A stretch of DNA of 64,000 nt from NCBI GenBank assembly GCA_964501535.1, contig CAZCSV010000001.1:186001-250000 (forward strand). Direction: 5' to 3'. The position numbers were made by a program, and so were the translations under genes. How positions within the stretch are numbered: the first letter of the stretch is position 1; each line of letters starts with the position of its first letter. The notes below the pieces were generated by a model. It did not search any database. It was not told the origin of the DNA and was given only the letters and a program-made list of their open reading frames with translations. This DNA comes from FEN-1279 sp964501535. Lineage in GTDB: Bacteria > Bacteroidota > Ignavibacteria > Tepidaquicellales > Tepidaquicellaceae. Below, in pieces: positions 34,433 to 43,745 of this stretch.

Positions 34433-36088
34433 ATGGTTGCAAACAAAATAAGAAAAGGGTTTTTTATTAATAATCAGTTGTTTAAATGTTTATTGATATT
34501 AATAAGCATTTTTTTTATTTCCGGCCTGAATGCTCAAATCTATGATAATAAATTGGATTTAGCATATGATTATTTGAATAAAGGCCAAACCGACCTCGCT
34601 ATAGGTATTTTTGAAGAATATACTGCATCTAATCCGTCCGATACTAAAATATTCCTTCAGCTTGCTTATGCTTATAAACAAAAAAATGATGTTCCTAAAG
34701 CAAGGGAATATTTCACCCATGTCTATAATAATTCTTCGAGCTCGGCGGAAATTAGTACGGCAAAAGCCGAATTGGATTTGATTAATAAACCTAATGAGAG
34801 TAATAATAACAATTCTCTCGATGCGGCATATCAGAATTTGAATAATGGAAATACGAGCGAAGCCATCAGAATTTTCGAGGATTATATATCTCAAAATCCA
34901 AGAGCTACAACTATTTATTTGCAGTTGGCGTATGTCTATAAACAATCTGATAAGGAAAAAGCAAATAAATATTTCCAGTATGTGCTCGATAATTCAATTG
35001 ACCCGGGTGAAATTGAAAAAGCAAAGTATGAAATTGAAAGTTATAACAGACAAAAATATTCCTCAAGCGTAAATTATTCTAATAATGTTACGGTCGGTTC
35101 AACCTATAATGATGACTTGAATGAAGCTTATTCCGCTGTTAATAGCGGAAATACATCCAAGGCAATCCGTATTTTCGAAGCATATACGAAAAACCATCCG
35201 GACGATACAAAGATTTTCTTGCAGCTTGCTTACCTGTATGATAGCCAGAAAAAATATGACAAGGCTCTGTATTATTTCGATTATGTTGCCGCAAATTCTA
35301 CAAAATCGGATGAAGTCGATAAGGCTAAACAATCCGGTATTATTCTCAGACAAATGAGAGCATATAATTCGCTTAGGTCTTTGAGTATTTATTTCTATAA
35401 TGTGTATGACTCGTATTATCAGAATTATGTCTCGAATTTCCTTGGACATGTTAATTTCAAAATGAGCAAATATGTGTATTACGGATTCTATGGTGATATC
35501 TATATGGATGCGAGAACTAAAAAGGACTATATATTAAACGATAGATATTTGGAAGGCGGCGGTTTTATGAGATTTAATTTTTCAAATAATATTGCTCTCG
35601 AACTTAGACTCGGATATTATCGACAATTGGACGCCGATAAAAACGGCGTGAATTTTAAACCAATTCTTAGTATGGGCACTCGTTTCGGTGAAGCTCCTAT
35701 CTATCTTACCAAAAGAAATATGAAAACCGAATATTTCTATTTCGATATTTATTCTACCGAATTGTACGATTCCAAATATAAAAATCTCTTCGCTCAGATT
35801 CAGTTGAAGGAAGTCCTGAGGTATATGACCGGCGGATATTCTTATCTTGAATTTTATCTGATGCAAATGGCTCAGGCAGATAGTAGACAACTGGACTATA
35901 ACAATTACGGCGAAATTAGTATAGGTATGAGCTTTAAACCTAATCTCGCTAATTTTCCTGCTATTTTTGTCGAAGGTACGAACAGGATTAATTTTATCGG
36001 AGCAACAGGTAAGTATTTTGAGGGCGACCTGAGAAATATTTTTCAATTTAAAGCAGGTTTTATAATAAATTTTAATTTAGCATTATGA
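34433..36088 (+). CDS. NfrA-like TPR protein with outer-membrane barrel
   Basis: 551 aa. After a signal anchor (LFKCLLILISIFFISGLNAQ) come three closely similar blocks of roughly 60-65 residues, spaced 90-105 residues apart. Each has A-Y-x-x-N-x-G, AIxIFExY and KIFLQLAYxY, i.e. paired TPR motifs. The last 250 residues are beta-rich and end in a hydrophobic strand (FKAGFIINFNLAL), as in outer-membrane barrels. TPR plus barrel followed by an NfrB-type glycosyltransferase is the layout of the NfrA/NfrB phage-N4-receptor glycan system, so this is probably the glycan exporter. It overlaps the next gene by four bases. Confidence 0.78.
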   Translation: MVANKIRKGFFINNQLFKCLLILISIFFISGLNAQIYDNKLDLAYDYLNKGQTDLAIGIFEEYTASNPSDTKIFLQLAYAYKQKNDVPKAREYFTHVYNNSSSSAEISTAKAELDLINKPNESNNNNSLDAAYQNLNNGNTSEAIRIFEDYISQNPRATTIYLQLAYVYKQSDKEKANKYFQYVLDNSIDPGEIEKAKYEIESYNRQKYSSSVNYSNNVTVGSTYNDDLNEAYSAVNSGNTSKAIRIFEAYTKNHPDDTKIFLQLAYLYDSQKKYDKALYYFDYVAANSTKSDEVDKAKQSGIILRQMRAYNSLRSLSIYFYNVYDSYYQNYVSNFLGHVNFKMSKYVYYGFYGDIYMDARTKKDYILNDRYLEGGGFMRFNFSNNIALELRLGYYRQLDADKNGVNFKPILSMGTRFGEAPIYLTKRNMKTEYFYFDIYSTELYDSKYKNLFAQIQLKEVLRYMTGGYSYLEFYLMQMAQADSRQLDYNNYGEISIGMSFKPNLANFPAIFVEGTNRINFIGATGKYFEGDLRNIFQFKAGFIINFNLAL

Positions 36089-37479
36089 TTTACGACATTT
36101 TCCAAATATTATTGTGGGTCACAGCTATTATGCTCGTGATTACTGGGCTGGATGACCTGTATATGGATTTGCTCTATTGGCTGTATAGAAAGAAATATAA
36201 GGCTAAAATGCCTGATTTCAACGAAATGTATGATAAAGCTGAAAAACCTATCGCAATTATCCTGGGCGCTTGGAAGGAATCTTCCGTTATTGGTAGAACC
36301 CTCAGCTATGCCGTCAGAAATCTAAAATATAGCAATTATAGATTCTTTGTCGGCGTTTATCCCAATGACCCCGATACTATTAGAATCGTAAAGGAAATTT
36401 CGAAAAAAGATTCGAGGGTTATTGCCTGTATTAATCCTCAAAACGGTCCTACTACTAAAGCCGATAACCTCAATAGTCTGTATGCAGGATTGTGCGAATA
36501 TGAAAAAGTTTACGGCGAATTCGAAATAATTATTGTCCACGACGCAGAAGATTTTATGCATCCCTTCTGCCTGAAACTCTATAATTACCTTATAGGCTAC
36601 AAAGGCTTCCACGGCGTTCAAATCCCTGTCATTCCGATAAAAAGTAAACTGGGAGGGATCTTTCATAGAACTTATTGCGACGCATTCGCGGAAGTTCATA
36701 CTAAAGATATGATCGTAAGAGAAGCTATGGATACTTTCATTCCTTTCTCTGGTACCGGAATGGGCTTTCATAGAAAAGCTATCTATTACCTTGAAAAAAG
36801 TAATGGCCTGCAGGAAGGAAAAGAAGTCCATATCGAAGCTGAATTGACGAATAAATATTTTAAAAATAACGAAGAACCCGTCAAAGACGAGATCTTGGTT
36901 AATGATACCAGTTATAAAGATGACCCGTTTGCAACATTGAATGCTAAATCTTATATACCTCCGAAAGAAACTCCTAACACTATAAGAAATTATACTTCCG
37001 TGTTCCTTTCCGTGGTTATTATGTTCGTCTCATTTCTGATTTATACTGGCGTTACAGATGAAGACGAGGAAAATAAATTTGCAAAATCCGGAACGGACGG
37101 AGAAATAATCGAGAAAATTATTAGCAGAGTCAATATTAATAAAGATGCTATTGCGTCTAATCTGTCTTATGAAAATATGACCCTGCCTGAAGACGTCGTG
37201 AAAGAATCAAACGGACTGAGAGATACTAAATATGGCGTTACTTATTATATGAAAGATGGCAAAATTTATATTGAAGAATCTTCCTGGAATAATGAACAGG
37301 TGGCGAAAAACAGATTGAGTGAAGTTCAAAGCATATTGGGGTTTGATATAACAAAAGGTCTGGTGATAAAAAGTAATTTCGGCGACGATGTTGCGTATAA
37401 AGTGATTATCGGTGAATACGATTCTATTGATGAAGCAAGAACTAAAATAATGAATCTCAAAGAGATTTTAGAAAAATAA
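36085..37479 (+). CDS. NfrB-type glycosyltransferase, N-terminal half, fused to TM and SPOR domain
   Basis: 464 aa. Residues 1-40 form a membrane helix with LDDLYMDLLYW as in NfrB. Residues 55-240 are the donor half of a GT2 domain with the HDAED metal motif (152-156) and FSGTGMGFHRKA. At about residue 241, where NfrB should run on to the TED base, the protein changes to a polar linker, a second membrane helix (303-322) and a SPOR-like domain (about 389-464, KVIIGEYDSIDEARTKIMNL). The catalytic TED and QxxRW motifs are missing here; they are in the next gene, in the same reading frame beyond two stops (37477 and 37492). Confidence 0.8.
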   Translation: MIYDIFQILLWVTAIMLVITGLDDLYMDLLYWLYRKKYKAKMPDFNEMYDKAEKPIAIILGAWKESSVIGRTLSYAVRNLKYSNYRFFVGVYPNDPDTIRIVKEISKKDSRVIACINPQNGPTTKADNLNSLYAGLCEYEKVYGEFEIIIVHDAEDFMHPFCLKLYNYLIGYKGFHGVQIPVIPIKSKLGGIFHRTYCDAFAEVHTKDMIVREAMDTFIPFSGTGMGFHRKAIYYLEKSNGLQEGKEVHIEAELTNKYFKNNEEPVKDEILVNDTSYKDDPFATLNAKSYIPPKETPNTIRNYTSVFLSVVIMFVSFLIYTGVTDEDEENKFAKSGTDGEIIEKIISRVNINKDAIASNLSYENMTLPEDVVKESNGLRDTKYGVTYYMKDGKIYIEESSWNNEQVAKNRLSEVQSILGFDITKGLVIKSNFGDDVAYKVIIGEYDSIDEARTKIMNLKEILEK

Positions 37480-37512
37480 GATTTTAAACATTAATTGCTT
37501 AAGGGTAAATCT

Positions 37513-39381
37513 ATGGTTGCACATTTTCAAATAAAAAATTCTTCCGTTATTTCGAAACTCTTGGAAATAATTAGGAAACAAGCAAGAAATGGAAACGGTA
37601 AGTTCCTCAGACGAGTGGATGATTCTGTCAAATGGGGTGAGCTCCGCAGTCTTATTATGAGTAAAATTTCTATCTTAAGCACCGGTAGCTTTGAACATCA
37701 TGACGTTCTGCAGCTTTTTAAATGTCTTGTCCTTGGAAACCTTTATGATTTGACCGAAAACCAAATCCCCCTGGAAATCTCGGACAGAAGAAGTTATCAG
37801 AATTTTATTGAGCTCTTGACCTCTCAGTCAATCCCTGATGCGAAAATTATTTCGGCTTTTAAAATGTTACTGGAAAAATATGATTTGTATGATGTTTTGT
37901 TCGATAAGTTTTATGAACAATTGCTTGAAGCTAAATTTAAAATTGTCGAAGGCTCGGATAAGGATTTGATTAATGGATTGAATGTTTACGAAGAAAACGG
38001 ATTAATAGATTTTAATAAATATAATGTAGGTGAAACTTCTAAAGTCGATGATAAAGTAAATGAAATTGAAGATAAAATTAAAAAACTCTATGAAAAGAAA
38101 ATCCCGTCAACTTTCGAAAGCTCGGAAATTGATTCTTCTAAGAGCGAAGACTTGAAGAATAAATTGATGGATGTCGAAAAGCAAATAAAAAGTATTTATA
38201 TGGAAAGTAAAGAAAACCAGCTGAGAAGTGAAAATATGTTCGTTCAGTCGAACCTTAACGATAAAATAAACCAGGATACAAAAGATTTACTGGACAGATT
38301 GTTGAGTATAGACGAAAGAATTAAACATATCTCGAGTATTACCACAAACCTCGAGGATAGAAAGGAACTTGAAGAAAATGTCATTAAAACTCGCCAAAGT
38401 GAAGATCTGTATAAAAAGTTGTTCGATACTTTCTATAATCAATCCTCAAAAACTCCCGATTATGGATTGATTGGGTCGGAAGAAAAAATGCAGAAAGAAG
38501 CCGTTATAAAAGACAAATTGAAAACTATTGAATCCAAAATAAACGAAATTAAGGATAGCCTGAACAACTTGTATGAAAAGAAACCTGAGTTGAAAACTGC
38601 TCCAACCGGTACTGCGGATGAAGAATCAAAAATACTTGAGAGTGAAGTGCAGAAACAACATGGTGTCAGTGATACTAAACTAACCGAGGAAGAAGAAAAA
38701 ATTAAAATTGAAGCAAGAAAAATTACTAAACACGGCGTGCTCGTCCTGACTCCAAAAGTCAAAAAAGAAGGTATCTTTAATGACGCTAACTTGACCGAAG
38801 ACTATGAACTGGGCTATAGATTTTATGAGCTCGGTTTTAAAACCGGCTTTTTTAACGTGAAGCTCGATAAAAAGGATGATGCTACAAGAATCGCTACCGC
38901 TGAATTTTTCCCGAATACATTCTGGACATCCGTTAAACAAAGATCTAGATGGATCGCTGGAATTTGTTTCCAAAACTGGAAATCTCATAAATGGAAAGGA
39001 AATCTCGCAACTAAATATTTCTTGTTCAGAGATAGAAAATCAATATTTAGTTTCTTCGGAGCATTTTTATCGAACGTTGTTATCTTGTATTTCCTCTATG
39101 CCATTATCGCCAATATGTTCCATTTTAAATATGCATATTCGTTGGTCAGCCATTCATCAGTGCTGTGGTATTTGATGATTGCTAATTTAATCTTTATGAT
39201 TTCGCGTGCTTCTCATAGATTTATATTTACATATAACTGGTATGGCTTTAAATATGCATTCTTCAGTTTCTTCAGATTGATTCTGGATACATTTATTAAT
39301 TTCTTTGCTATAATTAGATCTATAAGTGTTTTCAGGAAAACCAAAAGTAAGGTGGTATGGGATGCCACATCACATTATTAA
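37513..39381 (+). CDS. IS5-type transposase N-terminal domain, coiled coil and NfrB C-terminal half, fused
   Basis: 622 aa from ATG 37513, which has AAGGG seven bases before it. Residues about 37-150 match the DUF772-like N-terminal domain of IS5 transposases (VKWGELRSLI, LVLGNLYDLTENQ, ISDRRSYQNFIELL, SIPDAKIISAF). Residues about 175-400 are coiled-coil repeats of the type LxxIExKIKxLY. Residues about 425-622 are the missing half of NfrB: LTEDYELGYRFYELG with the catalytic base, FFPNTFWTSVKQRSRWIAG with QxxRW, then membrane helices and the NfrB-like end VVWDATSHY. No DDE catalytic domain is present. It probably pairs with the preceding protein. Confidence 0.78.
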   Translation: MVAHFQIKNSSVISKLLEIIRKQARNGNGKFLRRVDDSVKWGELRSLIMSKISILSTGSFEHHDVLQLFKCLVLGNLYDLTENQIPLEISDRRSYQNFIELLTSQSIPDAKIISAFKMLLEKYDLYDVLFDKFYEQLLEAKFKIVEGSDKDLINGLNVYEENGLIDFNKYNVGETSKVDDKVNEIEDKIKKLYEKKIPSTFESSEIDSSKSEDLKNKLMDVEKQIKSIYMESKENQLRSENMFVQSNLNDKINQDTKDLLDRLLSIDERIKHISSITTNLEDRKELEENVIKTRQSEDLYKKLFDTFYNQSSKTPDYGLIGSEEKMQKEAVIKDKLKTIESKINEIKDSLNNLYEKKPELKTAPTGTADEESKILESEVQKQHGVSDTKLTEEEEKIKIEARKITKHGVLVLTPKVKKEGIFNDANLTEDYELGYRFYELGFKTGFFNVKLDKKDDATRIATAEFFPNTFWTSVKQRSRWIAGICFQNWKSHKWKGNLATKYFLFRDRKSIFSFFGAFLSNVVILYFLYAIIANMFHFKYAYSLVSHSSVLWYLMIANLIFMISRASHRFIFTYNWYGFKYAFFSFFRLILDTFINFFAIIRSISVFRKTKSKVVWDATSHY

Positions 39382-39458
39382 AAATAAATTTAAGTATAGT
39401 TCATAAAAATTCTAAATAAAATATAAAATAAATAATTAAATAAAACTCAGGAGCTCAA

Positions 39459-41474
39459 ATGAAAAAATCTTCGATAAAATATTTTACCCTTTTTTTAACG
39501 GTAATAATTGGATTTTTAAGTTTAAACGGCTATGCCCAGAATAAAAAGCATAATCTGGATTCATACCAGTTTAAACTTCTTCCAAAAATTCCAAATCCGA
39601 CTGATGTTCCGATGATTGTTATCAAAAAGGATTTCACCTTGACCTTGAGAGACAATGTCATTATGGATTGTGCGAAATTCTATCCGAGCGGTCCCAATCC
39701 TTATTTACCTTTGGGATATCCAACCGTTATTATGGTTCACGGTTATGGAGATAGAAAGGAAACTCTTGAGGGATTTGCTAACGCTCAGGCATCATATAAC
39801 TATGTTGTTTATACTTATAGTGTCAGAGGTCAGGGAAATTCAGGAGGCCTTTCGAACTTGATTAGCAGAACCGAGGCTCAGGATCTGATTGAATTGGTGA
39901 ATTTTATCAGAATGGATTTTGAAACCGGTCTCGATACATCGAAAATCTTAATTACAGGCGGCTCGCAGGGCGGTACTTTGCCTTATATGGCTGCTTGTAT
40001 GGGCGGTCTGAAAGTCAAAACTATCGTCTCTGCTTTGTCTTCTCCTGAATTTGCTACTAGCTGGATCGAAAATGGTTGTATAAAAATGACACTCTTGTGG
40101 ACTATCGAATATACTCCAGATACTGCTAGATATACTCCTCTTGTAGATAGAATGTCCGACTGGTGCTATTCTAATGCAAAAGATAAATGGGATAGCCTGG
40201 CTTATTGGATGCCGGTTAACAGGGATTTCAAGAATATCGTTTCACAGTGCAATGTCCCCATAATGCTGGAAAATTGCTGGCAGGATAAATTCTTTAATGC
40301 CTATGGAAATCTTTCTACTGTAACAAATTTAAAGGCACCTAGCAGATATTATATCGGTGCTGTTATGGGTCACGGCGGAGATACATCCTATACGGAAGAT
40401 CTTTGGCATATGAATTTCTTTAACGAATGGTATTACTATTGGCTGTGGGGAATCGATAACGGTATCCTGTCAAGACCAAAGTTCCATTATGCCTCGACAA
40501 CTTTTCCTGCTAATAGTATCGGAATGTGGTCTTTCGTGCATGATAGCAGCGCTACCTGGCCGCCAAGCGGTATTTCGAATATGAAACTTTATTTTAATCC
40601 GAGCAGTAAACTCAAAACAACTCCCAATAGCAATAGCAGCAGCTATGTTACTTTAAATAATACGGTTGCTAGCGGCTTCACTATGGAACAAGCGGTTGAT
40701 TTGGAATTTACTGGAACAACTTTTAACAGTAAATTTAAAAAGGCTTCGTTAACGTTTAATTCTAATGCTTTAACGAAAGACTTGAAAATTGTTGGCACTC
40801 CGAGCATTAACCTTGACTATTCTTCTAACGTTAATCTGTGTCAGTATAACTTTCAAATATATGAAGTTAAAGGTACAGTGCCAAAACTGGTCAATAGAAT
40901 TAATTATACCGACAGGGCTTATACGACAAATAAAAGAAAAACCAAACTCATAAACGGTATCTCTCATTCGCATATTTTTAAAGCAGGTAGTAAAATTAGA
41001 ATTGTCGTAACTAATCTGGATACATCACCTGCCGATACTTCGTTCTTAGCTACGAATCCTTTTGTACTGCCGGTATTGAAAAACGGTAAACATAAATTGT
41101 TCCTAAGCAGTAACAGCTATATTAATCTGCCTGTACAAAGCGTTACCATGTCTAATATGCCGATTTTTGCTGAAAGCGATGATGAAATATATTCTTCAAA
41201 TGAAAATTTTATCTTGAACCAGAACTATCCGAATCCGTTTAACCCCGTTACTAAGATTAGTTTTGTTGTTCCTAAGGAATTCAGCGGTATCGTTACGCTT
41301 AAAGTCTATGATATTACTGGTAAGGAAATTTCCTCGTTGGTAAATAATAATGTTAATAATAATGGATTTTTTGAAATACAATGGGATGGCTCGAAATTTG
41401 CCAGCGGAGTCTATTTCTATAAGTTGACTGCGGGCAATTATACCGATATTAAGAAAATGATGTTAATTAAATAA
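39459..41474 (+). CDS. Secreted X-Pro-dipeptidase/CocE-like hydrolase with T9SS domain
   Basis: 671 aa. Signal peptide ending LNGYAQ, then an alpha/beta-hydrolase of the peptidase S15/CocE type with nucleophile motif GGSQGG, acid in CWQDKFFN and base in MGHGGD. A C-terminal jelly-roll domain (about 360-550) follows, then NQNYPNPFNPVTK and a T9SS sorting domain. A good ribosome-binding site (AGGAG) lies upstream. The protein at 42013-43605 is a paralogue that lacks the sorting domain. Substrate unknown: peptides or esters are both possible for this family. Confidence 0.85.
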   Translation: MKKSSIKYFTLFLTVIIGFLSLNGYAQNKKHNLDSYQFKLLPKIPNPTDVPMIVIKKDFTLTLRDNVIMDCAKFYPSGPNPYLPLGYPTVIMVHGYGDRKETLEGFANAQASYNYVVYTYSVRGQGNSGGLSNLISRTEAQDLIELVNFIRMDFETGLDTSKILITGGSQGGTLPYMAACMGGLKVKTIVSALSSPEFATSWIENGCIKMTLLWTIEYTPDTARYTPLVDRMSDWCYSNAKDKWDSLAYWMPVNRDFKNIVSQCNVPIMLENCWQDKFFNAYGNLSTVTNLKAPSRYYIGAVMGHGGDTSYTEDLWHMNFFNEWYYYWLWGIDNGILSRPKFHYASTTFPANSIGMWSFVHDSSATWPPSGISNMKLYFNPSSKLKTTPNSNSSSYVTLNNTVASGFTMEQAVDLEFTGTTFNSKFKKASLTFNSNALTKDLKIVGTPSINLDYSSNVNLCQYNFQIYEVKGTVPKLVNRINYTDRAYTTNKRKTKLINGISHSHIFKAGSKIRIVVTNLDTSPADTSFLATNPFVLPVLKNGKHKLFLSSNSYINLPVQSVTMSNMPIFAESDDEIYSSNENFILNQNYPNPFNPVTKISFVVPKEFSGIVTLKVYDITGKEISSLVNNNVNNNGFFEIQWDGSKFASGVYFYKLTAGNYTDIKKMMLIK

Positions 41475-41503
41475 TATTTTAGCATTTTTTATTCCCCTAA
41501 TTT

Positions 41504-41549
41504 ACGTTCCCCTTCGAAATATGGTCTTTTGAAGGGGAACGTTTTTTTT
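41504..41549 (+). terminator. Rho-independent terminator after the T9SS hydrolase
   Basis: A 12-bp perfect stem ACGTTCCCCTTC/GAAGGGGAACGT (41504-41515 with 41531-41542), then eight T. It separates the hydrolase gene from mscL. Confidence 0.92.
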
Positions 41550-41601
41550 GAATTTGAAAAAATAATTAAAAAAAGTAACTTCAAATAACTAAAAAAAAAT
41601 T

Positions 41602-42012
41602 ATGGGATTACTAAAAGAGTTCAGGGAATTTTCAATAAAAGGCAATGCAATCGACCTTGCTGTCGGCGTTATTATCGGCGCCGCATTCGGAAAAATTATC
41701 ACCTCGATTGTAAATGATTTGTTAATGCCCCCGATTGGTCTGCTTGTGGGCGGTATGGATTTTAAAAATCTGAAAGTAATTCTGAAAGACCCTGTATCGG
41801 ATGCAACTGGCAAAATTATTTCCGATGCCGTGTCTCTGAATTATGGGAATTTCATTCAGACAACTATCGATTTTCTGATTATCGCTTTTTGTATTTTTAT
41901 GGTTGTTAAAGCAATTAATTCTTTCAAGAGAAAAGAAGAGGAAAAACCTCCCGCTCCGAAAGAAGAAGTTGTCCTGCTGACCGAAATCAGAGATGCACTT
42001 ACGAAAAAATAA
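41602..42012 (+). CDS. mscL: Large-conductance mechanosensitive channel
   Basis: A 136-aa, two-helix channel subunit that opens under membrane tension to release solutes during osmotic downshock. GLLKEFREFSIKGNAIDLAVGVIIGAAFGKI is the conserved N-terminal helix and first membrane span. The second span is IDFLIIAFCIFMVVKAIN, followed by the charged KRKEEEKP cluster and C-terminal helix. It ends back to back with the convergent hydrolase gene at 42013. Confidence 0.96.
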   Translation: MGLLKEFREFSIKGNAIDLAVGVIIGAAFGKIITSIVNDLLMPPIGLLVGGMDFKNLKVILKDPVSDATGKIISDAVSLNYGNFIQTTIDFLIIAFCIFMVVKAINSFKRKEEEKPPAPKEEVVLLTEIRDALTKK

Positions 42013-43605
42013 TTACTCTTTTAATGGCAGTTCAATGTAACTCCCGTTTGAACTGCCTGTATATATCGTGCTCGTTGATGAAATGAATATCGGTAGCACA
42101 TAGGGATTTGTCCTTAAAAAACTGTCGTTGTTTCTCGTATCTATGTTTGTTAATATTATCCTTATCCTGCTTCCCGCTGAAAAAATATGCCCTATTGCAT
42201 CTCCGCTGATTGTTTCTTCTTTCTTCTTTTTCTTGTGATTCCTGTCTGTGTAATTTATACTGCTTACGAATTTACTCGTCCCGTCACTGAAAACCTCGTA
42301 TATCTGGAAGTTAAACTGACATACAGTCTTGTTCGATTTGTATACCAAGTGTAGCTTCGGAATGCCGAGCGCATTGTAATTCCATAATAGTGGTCTGGAA
42401 TCGAATATTAAATTTTCCTTTTTGAAATTTGAATTGAAATAATTTCCCGAAAACTCTGAATTTATCGCTTCCTGCATTTTATATACTGAATCGTTTAACA
42501 TGTTTCTGAACCTGAAAAAATTCGTGTCTCCGTAATACGGATGCTCAGTTATCGTATTCGATGGATGAAAATAAAATTTTATTGCGTTCGGTTTATCGAA
42601 AAGTGATGAATTTGAATATAATCTTTGATATGTCCAGCCGCTGTTTACTATAGGTAATATGCTGAAACTGACCGTGAATTTGTTTTTTTCGGATTGCTCT
42701 GTATTGTTTAGCCAGAAATCAATCCAGTCGTTCATATTATATACGTGAAAATTTACTTCCTCTTCCGCTGGTGAACTTCCGTGTCCCTCGATACTTCCGA
42801 AATAGAATTTGGAACTAACATTAAAATTTGCAAGGTTCTCTATTATGCAGTTCGAATTAAAATATTTGTCCTGAAATGAATTGGATATGAAAACCGGTGT
42901 CTTATTGTCCTTGATTCTGTCCGAAAAATCCCTTTGCTTTGGTAAATAATAAATCAGACTGTCCCAATCGTCTTTCCTTTTTGATATTATCCAGCCTCTG
43001 TATTTTTTCACTTCATCGCTGTATCTTACAATACTCTCGTCATAACTTAATGACCATAATAAAGACATCTTGACACAGCCGTTCTCTATCCAGTTTGAAG
43101 CAAAATCCGGGGAAATTAAATCCGATATTATGCACTTTACTTTTAATCCGTTGCAGGCTCCCATCAAAGGTATTATTCCGCCCTGCGATGAACCTATTAC
43201 CGCAATTCTTTCCGCGTCTGCTGTCGTGTCCTTTTTTATGTGCTCTATCACCTGAATTAAATCCTCCGCTTCCGTTATACTTATTAGATTTGATGTGCCT
43301 TCCGAATTCCCTTGCCCCCGCATCGAATATGTGTATGTTACAAATCCGTATTTTGATAGAATGATTGCATTCGATAGGTTGTCTTCTTTGTTCTTTCCAA
43401 ATCCGTGACAGTATACTATGCACGGAAATCCTTTCTCAGGCCTGTCCGCTATTGGCGAAATAACCGTGCAATCCAGCTTTACACCGTCTTTTAATCTTAT
43501 CGAAAAATTTTTCCTCGTTATTTCGTAGTCGTTGGCGATAAAACTTTGACTCTGTACGAAAACAGAAGTAATAAGTATTTGCAGAATTAGGAATATTTTT
43601 GCCAT
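42013..43605 (-). CDS. Secreted X-Pro-dipeptidase/CocE-like hydrolase, no T9SS domain
   Basis: 530 aa, paralogue of the hydrolase at 39459-41474. It shares YCHGFGKNKEDN, TYSMRGQGNSEGTSNLI, nucleophile motif GSSQGG, ENGCVKMSLLWSL, the SFQDKYFNS acid and the GHGSS base segment, and the same C-terminal jelly roll. It has a signal peptide (IFLILQILITSVFVQSQS) but stops where the partner continues into its sorting domain, so it should remain in the periplasm. The two genes flank mscL and point towards it. Confidence 0.85.
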   Translation of the reverse strand: MAKIFLILQILITSVFVQSQSFIANDYEITRKNFSIRLKDGVKLDCTVISPIADRPEKGFPCIVYCHGFGKNKEDNLSNAIILSKYGFVTYTYSMRGQGNSEGTSNLISITEAEDLIQVIEHIKKDTTADAERIAVIGSSQGGIIPLMGACNGLKVKCIISDLISPDFASNWIENGCVKMSLLWSLSYDESIVRYSDEVKKYRGWIISKRKDDWDSLIYYLPKQRDFSDRIKDNKTPVFISNSFQDKYFNSNCIIENLANFNVSSKFYFGSIEGHGSSPAEEEVNFHVYNMNDWIDFWLNNTEQSEKNKFTVSFSILPIVNSGWTYQRLYSNSSLFDKPNAIKFYFHPSNTITEHPYYGDTNFFRFRNMLNDSVYKMQEAINSEFSGNYFNSNFKKENLIFDSRPLLWNYNALGIPKLHLVYKSNKTVCQFNFQIYEVFSDGTSKFVSSINYTDRNHKKKKKEETISGDAIGHIFSAGSRIRIILTNIDTRNNDSFLRTNPYVLPIFISSTSTIYTGSSNGSYIELPLKE

Positions 43606-43745
43606 TAATAGTATATCCTAAACTTAAATATTAAAAATTCAAAACTCAATATTAATCAGTTGTATTTTTTAAATCATAAGAATATATTTGAATTTAAATT
43701 TTGAATTATGAATGGTAATTTGCAGTAATTTATTATTTTATATTT

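Noticed and set aside
37480..37512. A sequencing error splitting one glycosyltransferase gene
   Set aside because: The two parts are in the same frame, but two separate stop codons lie between them. The second gene has its own ribosome-binding site and a domain of different origin at its start, so a single base error does not explain the split.
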